Shown piece after piece: positions 37,589-47,370 of a stretch of 49,627 nucleotides of DNA; within the stretch, counting starts at the first letter, position 1; every line of letters begins with the position of its first letter. Both the position numbers and the translations under genes were made by a program. The notes under the pieces were generated by a model. That model was not told the DNA's origin and ran no database searches. It worked only from the letters and a program-made list of their open reading frames with translations. This DNA is from Eubacteriales bacterium (GTDB lineage: Bacteria > Bacillota > Clostridia > Lachnospirales > Lachnospiraceae), in contig JAUNAK010000012.1 in the NCBI GenBank assembly GCA_030527665.1, positions 1-49,627 on the forward strand. Reading direction: 5' to 3'.

Positions 37589-38539
37589 TTATTTTCTGGC
37601 GGTAATGGAAACCCACTCGCCCTGCTGTGTCTGCTCGATCACTTCCAGTCCGGCTGCCTTGCAGGCATCCAGTACCTTCCATGCATGATCCTCCAGAATA
37701 CCGGAGGTAATGTAGATACCGCCCTTCTTCAGCGCCGGTACGATCGCCGGTGTCATCGGAACAAGGATATCTGCCAGAATGTTGGCGGTTACGATATCAT
37801 ATTTCTCATAGCCGGCCTGATCTCTGACAGCCGGATCATCGATCATGTTTCCGATGATCATGTCGAACTTCTCGTCTGCCACATCGTTGGCCTTCTTGTT
37901 GTCATCAACGGCCGGCACCGCACAGGGATCCAGATCGGTTCCCAGAATATGACCGGCACCGAATTTCTCTGCAACGATAGCAAGAATACCGCTTCCGGTT
38001 CCCACGTCCAGAACCTCACAGCCCGGTGTAACATATTTGCGCAGCTGACGGATGCAGAGCTGTGTAGTCTCATGCATACCGGTTCCGAATGCCGTACCCG
38101 GATCGATATGCAGGATCATCTTGTCTTTATCTTCTTCCTTCACTTCTTCCCAGGAAGGAATGATCAGAATGTCATCCACATAGAACTGCTTGAAATACTG
38201 TTTCCAGTTATTGATCCAGTCTTTATCCTCGGTCTCGGAAACCTCGATCTCGCATTCGCCGATATCACAGAAATTGCGAAGCTCCTCCAGTTCCGACTTT
38301 ACCTGTGCCAGAATACCCTCGGTATCCTGATCCGGGTCCAGATAGAAGTTGATGTAGGCGGTTCCGTCATTATCCGGCGCATCCGGAAGAATATCCACAA
38401 ACATCTGTGCCTTCTCTTCCTCGGTCAGCGGAACCTTGTCTTCGATCTCCGCGCCTTCCACACCGCACTCACAGATCGTGGAGATCACGATGTCCTCCAC
38501 CTCTTCTCTTGTTTTAAATCTGTATTTGATCCACTTCAT
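37589..38539 (-). CDS. prmA: Ribosomal protein L11 methyltransferase PrmA
   Basis: 316 residues from the ATG at 38539 (GGAGG 8 nt upstream). PrmA trimethylates L11. The N-terminal substrate domain (1-120) begins MKWIKYRFKTREEVEDIVIS. The SAM domain has DPGTAFGTGMHETTQLCIRQ (about 165-184), EVLDVGTGSGILAIVAEKFG, and DIVTANILADILV, the PrmA catalytic NxL motif. It is separated from dnaJ by a terminator, so it starts a two-gene unit with rsmE. Confidence 0.95.
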   Translation of the reverse strand: MKWIKYRFKTREEVEDIVISTICECGVEGAEIEDKVPLTEEEKAQMFVDILPDAPDNDGTAYINFYLDPDQDTEGILAQVKSELEELRNFCDIGECEIEVSETEDKDWINNWKQYFKQFYVDDILIIPSWEEVKEEDKDKMILHIDPGTAFGTGMHETTQLCIRQLRKYVTPGCEVLDVGTGSGILAIVAEKFGAGHILGTDLDPCAVPAVDDNKKANDVADEKFDMIIGNMIDDPAVRDQAGYEKYDIVTANILADILVPMTPAIVPALKKGGIYITSGILEDHAWKVLDACKAAGLEVIEQTQQGEWVSITARK

Positions 38540-38621
38540 AGATATATCCTCCATCTCGACTGAGATAAAAACGTCCTTTTTGTCAATCCTATATTATGAC
38601 CGAAAACACAGGAAAAAGCAA

Positions 38622-38665
38622 GGAAAAGGGACCCGGGAATACATGCATTCCCAAATCCCTTTTCC
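38622..38665 (-). terminator. Terminator of the hrcA-grpE-dnaK-dnaJ operon
   Basis: GGAAAAGGGA-GGGAAT and ATTCCC-TCCCTTTTCC pair around ACATGC with an internal loop. On the minus strand a TTGCTTTTTCC follows. Confidence 0.75.
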
Positions 38666-38742
38666 AAACTGTTCTTATCCGTTTGCAGGCTGTTTTTTCC
38701 TTTGGCCAAGCAGCCGCCGGATCGCCCGTCTGGATTTTCTTC

Positions 38743-39879
38743 TTATTTTCTTCCGAAGCCCTTGCGCTTTTTTCCGCCCTTCTCCAGCTCCTTTCCGTTC
38801 ATGACATCATCAAACTGCTGCAGAAGCTCTTTTGCTTCCTTGCTCAGATTGGTCGGAGTCTGTACGACCAGTGTTACATACTGGTCACCGCGGACATTCT
38901 TGTTGTGTACGGACGGCACACCTTTTCCGCGCAGACGGATACGGGTATCGGTCTGTGTTCCCGGTTTCACGGTGTAAACAACATCACCGTCAACGGTATT
39001 GATGCGGATATCGCCGCCAAGTGCAGCCTGTGCAAAGCTGATCGGTGCACTGGAGAAGATATTTACGCCGTCACGCTGGAAGATCGGATGAGCCGCAACA
39101 ACGACCTGAACAAGCAGATCGCCTCTCGGTCCGCCGTTGATACCCGGTTCGCCTTTTCCGCGTACACGAATGCTCTGTCCGTCATCGATGCCGGCCGGAA
39201 CCGTAACAGCGATCTTCTTGCGCATGGAAATATAGCCGTTTCCACCGCAGTCCGGACATTTCTCTTTGATGATCTTACCTGTACCACGGCAGTCCGGACA
39301 GGTATCGATATTCTGGATCATGCCGAACAGAGACTGCTGTGTGGTACGAACCTGACCGGAACCGTTACATTTCCGACAGGTCTCCGGTGTGGTACCTGGT
39401 TTGGCACCGTTTCCGCCGCAGGTCGTACAGGTCTCTTTTAATGTCAGCTCCAGTTCCTTCTCACAGCCGAATACAGCCTCTTCAAAGGTCAGATGAACAA
39501 CGGCACGAAGGCTGGCACCCTGACGCGGCCCGTTATTGGCTCTTCGTGAACCGCCGCCGAACATTCCGCCGAACAGGTCGCCGAAAATATCGCCCATATC
39601 CATTCCACCGAAGTCAAAACCGCCGAAACCGCCACCGCCGCCGGCACCGCCGTCGAATGCAGCATGACCGAACTGATCATACTGTTTTCTCTTCTCCGGG
39701 TCACTGAGGATCGAATATGCTTCTGTCGCTTCTTTGAATTTTGCCTCAGCATCGGCATCTCCCGGGTTCATATCCGGATGGTACTTCTTTGCCAGTTTAC
39801 GATAGGCACGCTTGATCTGATCGTCGCCGGCACCTCTGTCCACACCCAGGACTTCATAATAATCACGTTTATCAGCCAT
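38743..39879 (-). CDS. dnaJ: Chaperone DnaJ (Hsp40)
   Basis: 378 residues, class I. J-domain 1-70 with the HPD motif in [11 protein letters not shown]. Gly/Phe-rich region about 75-115. Four zinc motifs [24 protein letters not shown] and CPDCGGNG between about 145 and 210, then the substrate-binding domain. It stimulates DnaK ATPase and delivers clients. Last gene of the hrcA operon; 193 bp separate it from dnaK, with a loose TGGGATT/AATCCCA dyad but no clear terminator. Confidence 0.97.
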   Translation of the reverse strand: MADKRDYYEVLGVDRGAGDDQIKRAYRKLAKKYHPDMNPGDADAEAKFKEATEAYSILSDPEKRKQYDQFGHAAFDGGAGGGGGFGGFDFGGMDMGDIFGDLFGGMFGGGSRRANNGPRQGASLRAVVHLTFEEAVFGCEKELELTLKETCTTCGGNGAKPGTTPETCRKCNGSGQVRTTQQSLFGMIQNIDTCPDCRGTGKIIKEKCPDCGGNGYISMRKKIAVTVPAGIDDGQSIRVRGKGEPGINGGPRGDLLVQVVVAAHPIFQRDGVNIFSSAPISFAQAALGGDIRINTVDGDVVYTVKPGTQTDTRIRLRGKGVPSVHNKNVRGDQYVTLVVQTPTNLSKEAKELLQQFDDVMNGKELEKGGKKRKGFGRK

Positions 39880-40072
39880 TTTTTTGCTCCCTGTATTAAC
39901 TCACAATGTGGGATTCACAAAAAAGTTTTCTTTTTCGCAAATCCCACCTGCATTTTTCTATTCATTTAAAGCTATTCTTTGTATCCGGGGATTCGTGTCC
40001 GGCTTTCGAGCATGAACTTCGAATCCGAAGATACTTAGATCAACTTTCAAGTACAGTCAAACTGCAAAATCC

Positions 40073-41944
40073 TTAAACTTCTTTGTAGTCTGCATCCAGG
40101 ATGTCGTCATCAGCGCCGCCCTGCGGACCTGCCTGAGCGCCTGCCTGCGGACCTGCGCCGGCTGCACCCTGTGCCTGCTGCATGCTCTCATACATCTTTG
40201 TAAACAGAGCCTGAGAGGATGTCATCAGTTTCTCTTTTGCAGCCTTCAGATCAGCAACCTGTGCATCGGTCAGAGTTCCGTCTGCCGGAGCCTGTGCAAC
40301 CAGATCTTTCAGAGCCTGCAGATCAGCCTCAACGCCTGCTTTCTCGCTTGCGCTTACTTTGTCGCCAACCTCATTCAGAGCTTTCTCAACCTGGAATACA
40401 GTTGCATCTGCATCGTTCTTTGTATCAACAGCTTCTTTTCTCTTCTTATCCTCTGCCTCGAACTGAGCAGCCTCTTTTACGGCTTTCTCGATCTCGTCAT
40501 CAGACATGCTGGAACCGGAAGTGATGGTGATATGCTGCTCTTTGCCTGTTCCCAGATCTTTTGCGGATACGTTTACAATACCGTTTGCATCGATATCGAA
40601 AGTAACCTCGATCTGCGGAACACCACGCATTGCCGGCGGAATTCCATCCAGACGGAACTGGCCGAGGGATTTGTTATCGCGGGCAAATTTACGCTCACCC
40701 TGAACGATATTGATATCTACAGCAGTCTGGTTGTCAGCTGCGGTAGAGAAGATCTGGCTCTTCTTGGTCGGGATCGTTGTATTTCTCTCGATCAGCGGAG
40801 TAGCTACGCCGCCCATGGTCTCGATGGACAGTGTCAGCGGAGTTACATCCAGAAGAAGGATGTCGCCTGCGCCTTCGTCACCGGCAAGCTTACCACCCTG
40901 GATGGAAGCACCGATTGCTACACACTCATCCGGGTTCAGTGCCTTGCTCGGCTCATGTCCGGTCAGCTGTTTTACTTTATCCTGAACAGCCGGGATACGT
41001 GTGGAACCACCTACCAGAAGGACCTTGGACAGGTCGGATGCAAGCAGACCTGCATCGCTCAGTGCTCTGGTAACCGGCTCTGCTGTCAGCTGTACAAGAT
41101 CAGCAGTCAGCTCATCGAATTTTGCTTTTGTCAGGTTCAGATCCAGATGTTTCGGGCCGTCCTGATTTGCAGTGATGAACGGAAGGTTGATATTGGTTGT
41201 GGTTGTGCTGGAAAGCTCTTTTTTAGCTTTCTCTGCAGCTTCACGAATTCTCTGCATAGCCATCTTGTCGCCGGTCAGATCTACGCCTTCTGCCTTCTTA
41301 AACTCAGCTACGATCCAGTCTGCAACCTTCTGATCGAAGTCATCACCGCCGAGTTTGTTGTTTCCGGCTGTGGACAGAACCTCGATGATACCGTCACCGA
41401 TCTCGATGATGGAAACGTCGAAGGTACCGCCGCCAAGGTCGTATACCATGACTTTCTGCTCGTTCTCGTTATCCAGACCGTAAGCCAGTGCAGCTGCGGT
41501 CGGCTCGTTGATGATACGTTTTACATCAAGGCCTGCGATTCTTCCCGCATCCTTGGTAGCCTGACGCTGCGCGTCATTGAAGTAAGCCGGGCAGGTGATA
41601 ACTGCTTCGGTTACTTTCTCGCCGAGATATGCCTCAGCATCGGATTTCAGTTTCTGCAGGATCATAGCAGAGATCTCCTGCGGAGAGTAGTTCTTCTCAT
41701 CGATCTGTACTTTGTAGTCAGATCCCATATGTCTCTTAATGGAAGAGATGGTCTTGTCAGCGTTTGTAACTGCCTGACGTTTTGCAGCCTCACCTACCAG
41801 ACGCTCGCCTGTTTTTGTGAAAGCAACGATGGAAGGAGTTGTACGGCTTCCTTCAGCATTTGCGATAACGGTCGGTTTTCCACCTTCCATTACGGATACA
41901 CAGCTATTTGTAGTACCTAAATCAATACCAATGATTTTTCCCAT
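40073..41944 (-). CDS. dnaK: Chaperone DnaK (Hsp70)
   Basis: 623 residues. The ATPase domain begins [20 protein letters not shown] and contains the [18 protein letters not shown] segment and [13 protein letters not shown]. The linker [10 protein letters not shown] and substrate domain follow. The C-terminal tail is Gln/Ala/Gly-rich and ends [12 protein letters not shown]. It is the Gram-positive type, lacking the insertion of about 24 residues seen in proteobacterial ATPase domains (read from length). ATG at 41944 with AGGAGGAAC upstream. Confidence 0.98.
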   Translation of the reverse strand: MGKIIGIDLGTTNSCVSVMEGGKPTVIANAEGSRTTPSIVAFTKTGERLVGEAAKRQAVTNADKTISSIKRHMGSDYKVQIDEKNYSPQEISAMILQKLKSDAEAYLGEKVTEAVITCPAYFNDAQRQATKDAGRIAGLDVKRIINEPTAAALAYGLDNENEQKVMVYDLGGGTFDVSIIEIGDGIIEVLSTAGNNKLGGDDFDQKVADWIVAEFKKAEGVDLTGDKMAMQRIREAAEKAKKELSSTTTTNINLPFITANQDGPKHLDLNLTKAKFDELTADLVQLTAEPVTRALSDAGLLASDLSKVLLVGGSTRIPAVQDKVKQLTGHEPSKALNPDECVAIGASIQGGKLAGDEGAGDILLLDVTPLTLSIETMGGVATPLIERNTTIPTKKSQIFSTAADNQTAVDINIVQGERKFARDNKSLGQFRLDGIPPAMRGVPQIEVTFDIDANGIVNVSAKDLGTGKEQHITITSGSSMSDDEIEKAVKEAAQFEAEDKKRKEAVDTKNDADATVFQVEKALNEVGDKVSASEKAGVEADLQALKDLVAQAPADGTLTDAQVADLKAAKEKLMTSSQALFTKMYESMQQAQGAAGAGPQAGAQAGPQGGADDDILDADYKEV

Positions 41945-42038
41945 GATAGTTCCTCCTGTATGTTAATTATCTTCTTGTACAAAATCAGCTTCGCCGGTAT
42001 GCCTGCTCTGCACATGGCAGCCGGCTTATCTATATCTG

Positions 42039-42647
42039 TCAGTTGGCTACCTTGACCATGCTGTGGCGAACCACGCTTTCCTTATACATGTAGCCCTTCT
42101 GCAGTTCCATAACAACGATGTTCTCACCGACATCCGGATTGTCCTCATGCATAACTGCGTTATGGAGATTCGGATCAAATTCCTTACCCTCTGCCTCGAT
42201 CGGTGTTACACCGAGATCGCCAAGTACGGTGGTCATCTGTTTATAGATCTTGTTCATACCGTCCACAAACGGATCGGCTTCATCGGCACCCTTGAGACCT
42301 CTTTCAAAGTTATCCACAACTGCCAGCATCTTCTCGACCACTGCAGATGCGCCCATGTCATACATGGCTGCCTTTTCTCTTTCGGTACGTTTGCGGAAGT
42401 TATCGAATTCCGCCATCTGTCTCTGCAGACGATCGGTCAGTTCTTCGATTTTCTCTTCTTCCTTGCTTTTCTTCGGCTTTCTCTGGAAGGTCTCGTTTTC
42501 CTCGACTTCGCCTTCCACAGCCTCTGCAGCTGTTTCTTCTGCCTCTGCTGTTTCTGCAGCCTCTTCAGTAACCTCTGCCTCTGCTTCCGCTGTCGGCTCG
42601 ATCACTTCTTCGGTTTCTTCAACGGTGTTCTTGTTTTCTTCTGCCAA
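42039..42647 (-). CDS. grpE: Nucleotide exchange factor GrpE
   Basis: 202 residues. The first 60 or so residues are almost only Glu, Ala, Thr and Val, a disordered acidic tail typical of Firmicute GrpE. A long coiled coil (about 65-110, KKSKEEEKIEELTDRLQRQM) follows, then the conserved FDNFRKRTEREKAAMYDMGA. The C-terminal beta-wing has PIEAEGKEFDPNLHNAVMHE and VVRHSMVKVAN. It releases ADP from DnaK. Between hrcA and dnaK, as in most Firmicutes. Confidence 0.96.
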   Translation of the reverse strand: MAEENKNTVEETEEVIEPTAEAEAEVTEEAAETAEAEETAAEAVEGEVEENETFQRKPKKSKEEEKIEELTDRLQRQMAEFDNFRKRTEREKAAMYDMGASAVVEKMLAVVDNFERGLKGADEADPFVDGMNKIYKQMTTVLGDLGVTPIEAEGKEFDPNLHNAVMHEDNPDVGENIVVMELQKGYMYKESVVRHSMVKVAN

Positions 42648-42736
42648 AACATTGCCGCCTTTCTATGTTATATTTTCAGAATTCTGCTATTGAGAAGGTC
42701 TGTTCCGAATCTTCCGAATAACAGATTCATCATAAC

Positions 42737-43831
42737 CTAATCCATATCGTCCTCTGTTCTGCTGTTGTCTTCCAGTGCCTTTACTCTTCCTTCGCCGCTG
42801 CCGAACAGATTGTTCATCTCGAACTTCAGCTGTTTCAGATTCTCAACCACCCGTTTGTAATCCATTCGTCTGGGTCCGACGATAGCGACTGTACCTTTCA
42901 TGCCGTTGCCCAGATCATAATTGGCGGTAACCACCGAACAGTCCTTCATGTTGCGAAGCGGTGACTCGGTTCCGATGTAGGCTGCAATGCCGGTCTCTTC
43001 ATCGATTCCGTCGGAAGATCCGCGGATCATCTCTGCCAGTCCCCGTTTATCTTCGAAGGCCGTGAGCAGTTCCTTTGCATTTCTTGAATCTGCAAGCTCC
43101 GGATAATCGAAGATGTTGGTTGCTCCGCTGGTGAATATCGGCAGATCCTCTTCATCCGGCTGAATGGCTTCACCAACCGCATCCAGTATTCTGCCAACCA
43201 CATTGCTGTGTTCGCCTGCGTCCTGCTTCAATCGGGTGATCAGATTCAGATCGATCTCTCCGATCGTCTTGCCGCTGAGCTGTGTGTTCAGCATCAGGTT
43301 CATTCCCATCAGATTCTCATCATCGATCGGCTCATCCAGATTGATCATCTGGTTTTTCATCAGATCTCCGTCTGCAACGATTACAGCCAGCAGCTGCTTC
43401 TCATTGATTCTGGAAAGCTGAATGAATTTCAGCCGGTTCTGGTGATAGGAAGGGCCTGCGATCATTGTCGCATAATTGGTGTTGCGGGCAAGCACCTGCA
43501 CGACCTGCTTCAGCATCTTCTCCAGCTTATCAGTCTTCTGGATCATGACATCCTTTACATCGTCAATTTCCTGATTCTTCTTCTCGATCAGTTCATTGAC
43601 ATACAGACGATAGCCTTTGTCCGAAGGAATACGTCCTGCTGACGTATGGGGCTGAATGATATATCCCATCTCCTCCAGATCCGACATCTCGTTTCGGATC
43701 GTCGCTGAACTGAGATTCAGGTTCGTGTACTTGGAAATGGTTCTGGATCCTACCGGCTCGCCGGTCTCCAGATAGGTCTGGATGATCGCTGTCAGAATCG
43801 TTCGTTTTCGTTCGTCAAGTTCCTGTTCCAT
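42737..43831 (-). CDS. hrcA: Heat-inducible transcription repressor HrcA
   Basis: 364 residues. N-terminal winged helix (about 1-80: LDERKRTILTAIIQTYLETG, then SRTISKYTNLNLSSATIRNE and GRIPSDKGYRLYV), followed by a dimerisation and inserted domain. HrcA binds CIRCE and needs GroEL for activity. Both CIRCE sites in this window, ahead of its own operon and of groES, are its expected targets. First gene of hrcA-grpE-dnaK-dnaJ, 26 bp behind CIRCE. Confidence 0.97.
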   Translation of the reverse strand: MEQELDERKRTILTAIIQTYLETGEPVGSRTISKYTNLNLSSATIRNEMSDLEEMGYIIQPHTSAGRIPSDKGYRLYVNELIEKKNQEIDDVKDVMIQKTDKLEKMLKQVVQVLARNTNYATMIAGPSYHQNRLKFIQLSRINEKQLLAVIVADGDLMKNQMINLDEPIDDENLMGMNLMLNTQLSGKTIGEIDLNLITRLKQDAGEHSNVVGRILDAVGEAIQPDEEDLPIFTSGATNIFDYPELADSRNAKELLTAFEDKRGLAEMIRGSSDGIDEETGIAAYIGTESPLRNMKDCSVVTANYDLGNGMKGTVAIVGPRRMDYKRVVENLKQLKFEMNNLFGSGEGRVKALEDNSRTEDDMD

Positions 43832-43857
43832 CCTTCAGCTCCTTTCCCTTTGTATTG

Positions 43858-43884
43858 TTAGCACTCGATGTAGTGGAGTGCTAA
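43858..43884. promoter_or_regulatory. CIRCE element of the hrcA operon
   Basis: TTAGCACTC-N9-GAGTGCTAA is a perfect CIRCE, placed just after the -10 of the hrcA promoter. Confidence 0.98.
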
Positions 43885-43898
43885 TATCTACGATTCAT

Positions 43899-43927
43899 AA
43901 TGTATCACTTGCTTTCCCACTTGTCAA
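43899..43927 (-). promoter_or_regulatory. SigA promoter of the hrcA operon
   Basis: Minus strand TTGACA (43922-43927), 17 nt, TACATT (43899-43904). The -35 is perfect and the start site would fall at the CIRCE edge. Confidence 0.88.
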
Positions 43928-43969
43928 TAGGTTCGAAAAAAAGTGATTCTAAATAAAAAATAAAAAAAC

Positions 43970-43997
43970 GGCCGTCGGATGTATATTTCCGACGGCC
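43970..43997 (-). terminator. Terminator of the FMN oxidase-like gene
   Basis: GGCCGTCGGA, loop of about 8 nt, TCCGACGGCC: a perfect 10-bp stem followed on the minus strand by GTTTTTTTATTTTTT. It separates the accessory genes from the hrcA promoter. Confidence 0.95.
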
Positions 43998-44011
43998 TGC
44001 TGTCATACATA

Positions 44012-44917
44012 TTAAAAATGCAATACTCCCGGATCGATCCCGGATACCGAACGCGATCCTGTAAAGCCCATAATATATGCAAGTTCCTGATTCATCTTTG
44101 TAATATACGCTTCTACGCCTGCCTGTCCTTCCTTAATCAACGCCGGCATCATTGCTCTGCCTACGGCAACTGCGTCAGCACCAAGTGCAAGTGCCTTGAA
44201 AGCATCTGCTCCTGTTGCAATACCGCAATCCACAAAGATCTTCATATCGCACTTTCCAAGCGCCCCGGTGATCTCCGGCAGGATCTTCAGCGGCGGAATC
44301 GCAAAAGGCATTCTGCCCGAATGATGGCTGACCAAGATCGCAGCAGCGCCGATTTCCGCACAATTCACAGCATCAAATGCACTGAGCACCCCTTTTACTA
44401 CAAAGGGAATCTCCGCAAATTCGATATAGGACCTGAGATCCTCATCGGACTGCGGTCCCATCCGATCCTCAAATACCAGATCGTACTGTCCATCCGAACC
44501 AAAGATATGATCAATATCCATGCCGACAGCAATTGCACCGTTTTTCTTTGCAAACTCGATCTGCTCAAAGATCTTATCCTTGTCCGCATACGGTTTAATA
44601 ATGCGCACGGTCTTTGCTCCTGTATCCAGGATCTCCCGGAATTCTTCATCCGGTCCCATTCCCACATAATTGACCAGATTCAGGTTCTTTGCTGCCAGTG
44701 CATATTCCACCATTCCATTCGGACGTTCGTCACGCAGGAATTTCCGAAGATGCGAAAAGGCAGGCATCATGATCGGGGAAGCAAAACGCTCACCGAACAG
44801 CTCAATCTCCAGATTCGGAAGTACGGAACCGATGAGCCTCTGCTCGATCAGAATCGAATCCAGATACTCACGGGTCACTTTGTTCGTATCAAATTTGGGC
44901 GGTTTTAAATCAGCCAT
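44012..44917 (-). CDS. FMN-dependent alpha-hydroxy-acid oxidase-like enzyme
   Basis: 301 residues, shorter than the 350-400 of lactate or glycolate oxidases. TIM barrel with the FMN/substrate residues of the family: FVVKGVLS (Lys175), LVSHHSGR (His198/His199 and Arg202, matching the SNHGGR motif but with an altered glycine), then IFVDCGIATGADAFKALALG and VAVGRAM for phosphate binding. These enzymes oxidise 2-hydroxy acids to 2-oxo acids. The substrate cannot be read. ATG at 44917 after GAGGTG. It has its own promoter and terminator, and lies 169 bp after the VOC gene. Confidence 0.85.
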   Translation of the reverse strand: MADLKPPKFDTNKVTREYLDSILIEQRLIGSVLPNLEIELFGERFASPIMMPAFSHLRKFLRDERPNGMVEYALAAKNLNLVNYVGMGPDEEFREILDTGAKTVRIIKPYADKDKIFEQIEFAKKNGAIAVGMDIDHIFGSDGQYDLVFEDRMGPQSDEDLRSYIEFAEIPFVVKGVLSAFDAVNCAEIGAAAILVSHHSGRMPFAIPPLKILPEITGALGKCDMKIFVDCGIATGADAFKALALGADAVAVGRAMMPALIKEGQAGVEAYITKMNQELAYIMGFTGSRSVSGIDPGVLHF

Positions 44918-44941
44918 TGTATCACCTCGTTTTTTATTTTC

Positions 44942-44969
44942 AGTATACTATTTTCCTATCGGTAGACAA
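44942..44969 (-). promoter_or_regulatory. Promoter of the FMN oxidase-like gene
   Basis: Minus strand TTGTCT (44964-44969), 16 nt, TATACT (44942-44947). An alternative upstream TTGACA (44990-44995) with TATTTG at 17 nt is also possible. Confidence 0.6.
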
Positions 44970-45086
44970 ATACTGAAAAGCTGTGGTTTTGTCAAAATAT
45001 TTTGTACTGCTCAGCGCTCAGGCCAGGTTCTGCAGGCCCCGGTGTATAAGAGAAGGAAATTCTCTTCGTGATATGCAATTTATTCT

Positions 45087-46013
45087 TTACTCGGTATACA
45101 GCTCCAGATAAACTCCGAGATCTGCTTTTGTATCAAAGAATGCAGCCGTTCTTCTGCCATTCAGACAGGTGTTCTTCTGCAGAAGCTTCCAACCGCGTTT
45201 TGCAAACTGCTCGATTCTGGTATCCAGCTGATCCGTCTCAAATGCGATATGGTGTGAACCCTCACCGACTTCCGCAAGATGACGGCTCCAGATGGAATCT
45301 ACGTCTTTCGGCTCTACCAGTTTGACCTTTGCCCCTTCCAGAGCAAATACAGCCAGACGACAGTCTGCTTCTTCATAGATCTCCGGTTTTACATCAAAGA
45401 TCCTGGTATAGTTTGCACTTACTGCATCGAGATCCCTTACTACGATACCGATGTGCTTCGGCATCGTATTGGTCTCACCGAACTCCAGTCGGGGAAAAGC
45501 AGCTGCGAATGGAACTTCTTCCTGTTTTTCCTGCGGTCCGGATTCAAACATTTCCTGTAATTCCAGTGTCAGTTTTAACTGATCAAAAGAATCCAGATAT
45601 GCATATCTTCCCATCTTGAGTCCGAAATAACCGGTCTGGCATGCAGGAATGCCGGCTTTTTCTGCAAGCTCTATTTTTTTCGGAAGATCCTTTACAAATA
45701 TGCAGACATGATGCAGTCCGTCTCCATATGTATTCAGATACCGTCTCCACTCCGTTGCCGCCTTTCCGATCGGCCGCTGGATCTCGATCTCAATCTCACG
45801 AGGGCTGCCAAACTCAAATGCAGCTACATTGGTTCCAGCATCACGGGCCGGCTCGCCTTTATAGGCAACCTCTGTATGCACATATCCCTCTGTCGGAATC
45901 GTTGTAGGCACAGCAGTCTGCAGAAGTCCTGCCCAGCTGCATTTGATGCTTTCCAGATCCTCACACATTAATCCAAGCTGTACAATATGTGTCGTGTCAA
46001 ATAAATTACTCAT
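45087..46013 (-). CDS. Two-domain vicinal-oxygen-chelate (VOC) protein, glyoxalase/HPPD-like
   Basis: 308 residues made of two glyoxalase-type halves. Each seems to have its own metal set: His9, Glu77, His101/102 and Glu151 in the first; His187, Glu234, His254/255 and Glu304 in the second. The halves open HIVQLGLMCEDLES and HIGIVVRDLDAVSA and close KLTLELQE and VYLELYTE. The layout resembles methylmalonyl-CoA epimerase or hydroxyphenylpyruvate dioxygenase relatives; oxygen-dependent chemistry is unlikely in an anaerobe, so isomerase or lyase action is more plausible. It lies between the FMN enzyme and the AraC regulator. Confidence 0.85.
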   Translation of the reverse strand: MSNLFDTTHIVQLGLMCEDLESIKCSWAGLLQTAVPTTIPTEGYVHTEVAYKGEPARDAGTNVAAFEFGSPREIEIEIQRPIGKAATEWRRYLNTYGDGLHHVCIFVKDLPKKIELAEKAGIPACQTGYFGLKMGRYAYLDSFDQLKLTLELQEMFESGPQEKQEEVPFAAAFPRLEFGETNTMPKHIGIVVRDLDAVSANYTRIFDVKPEIYEEADCRLAVFALEGAKVKLVEPKDVDSIWSRHLAEVGEGSHHIAFETDQLDTRIEQFAKRGWKLLQKNTCLNGRRTAAFFDTKADLGVYLELYTE

Positions 46014-46063
46014 CGAGATTCTCCTCTCATAACTGATGCGTTGTTCACGTTCCTGATAACTGC

Positions 46064-46072
46064 ATCATAGCA
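46064..46072 (-). promoter_or_regulatory. Extended -10 promoter of the VOC gene
   Basis: Minus strand TGC-TATGAT at 46072-46064 in the 107-bp gap after the AraC gene. No good -35 is visible, which would suit an activator-dependent promoter. Confidence 0.55.
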
Positions 46073-46120
46073 AATGAGAGCATCCATTTTTGTTCTTATT
46101 CTATTCTTTTTGTTCCGAAG

Positions 46121-47368
46121 TTACTGCTGTATCTCATTGAATTCCCGCGGCTTATACCGGCTTCGATATGCCTTTGGTGTCATGCCTTTATATTTCTTGA
46201 AGACACGTCCGAAATAACTTTGATTCGGAAAATTCACATAATCACCGATCTCAGCTATTCCTGCCTCCGAATATGCAAGCAGATTTGCTGCCCGATCCGT
46301 TCTTACCTTCAGAACATATTCCTGAAAAGTCATTCCCATATCCCGGGAGAAGATTTTGGACAGATAGTTCGGAGAGATACCGTTTTTCTCTGCCAGTTCA
46401 TCCAGGTAGATATGCTCCCGATAGTGCTGCTCAATATAACTGACGCAGCGCTCCACGTAATCGGATGTTTTCTTTTCGTACAGATGCTTATTCACACGCT
46501 CCGCAAGTGTCCGAATGGCTGCATTTTTACAGGCGGTCAGTTCAACTTCTGTTACGCACAGATCCAGTTTCTGCATGTAATAATCACTGATCTGGTATGC
46601 CTCATATGGAGAGATTCCGCCCTCGATTGCTGCCCGCGTATTCAACGTAATGGCTACTATGACCGTTTTTCGTATTTGTTCCAGATAATCCGCGGACATG
46701 CTTCCAAGGGTATCATCCATGGCCAGATTCAGACGCAGTGCCTCTTCTGTCTGACCGTTTTTGACACAATCCAGAAGCTTTCGCTCCTCCTGATAGGTAT
46801 GGTGACAGGAGTCCATTTCCTCCTGCTCCATCGTAAAGTGGATCTTGTCCGGCAGTTGTTCAGCTGCCAGTTCCCCTGCAAGCTGATTTCCGTCCAGCAA
46901 TTCCCGGTCGGTGTACTTTCTTTTATAGATCAGTCCTGCTGCGATCTGTGTCAGCAGAAGAATTCTGGACAGCGACATAACGGGAACCGGCTTTTCATCT
47001 GCATGCTTCAGTCCATGTTCTCTGTAAAACCGGTGCAGCATTACTTTATCCATTGGCCGCAATGACATCGGCCCAATGAAGAAATAGACATGCGACTGAT
47101 CCGCATTCTGATAACGCAGAATCGTATATGCGACATGGTATGCATCCACAACGATCGCGGGTATTTTCCGCTGCTCACAGATCTCGATCAGATGATTGCG
47201 ATATTCTTCATTCTCACGCAACGGATTAAAATTCACCTGCTCCCGTACATCGAAAAAACGCCCCTCACCAAAGCAGGTAATCTCAATATTGACAAACCGT
47301 TCCAGACACTCCAGCAGGAAATAATTCGTCTGCTGCAATGCCGAATTGTCGATCGTATCCTGTCTCAT
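46121..47368 (-). CDS. AraC-family transcriptional regulator
   Basis: 415 residues. The C-terminal AraC domain (about 310-408) has two helix-turn-helices: HIYLDELAEKNGISPNYLSK with IFSRDMGMTFQEYV, and AEIGDYVNFPNQSYFGRVFK with KYKGMTPKAYRSRY. The 300-residue N-terminus is a sensor of unknown fold, with a FIGPMSLRP segment reminiscent of PocR-like regulators. It begins 2 nt after the stop of the DUF3237 gene, without a ribosome site, so it is probably translated by re-initiation. Likely regulator of the flanking VOC, DUF3237 and transporter genes. Confidence 0.9.
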   Translation of the reverse strand: MRQDTIDNSALQQTNYFLLECLERFVNIEITCFGEGRFFDVREQVNFNPLRENEEYRNHLIEICEQRKIPAIVVDAYHVAYTILRYQNADQSHVYFFIGPMSLRPMDKVMLHRFYREHGLKHADEKPVPVMSLSRILLLTQIAAGLIYKRKYTDRELLDGNQLAGELAAEQLPDKIHFTMEQEEMDSCHHTYQEERKLLDCVKNGQTEEALRLNLAMDDTLGSMSADYLEQIRKTVIVAITLNTRAAIEGGISPYEAYQISDYYMQKLDLCVTEVELTACKNAAIRTLAERVNKHLYEKKTSDYVERCVSYIEQHYREHIYLDELAEKNGISPNYLSKIFSRDMGMTFQEYVLKVRTDRAANLLAYSEAGIAEIGDYVNFPNQSYFGRVFKKYKGMTPKAYRSRYKPREFNEIQQ

Positions 47369-47370
47369 AA

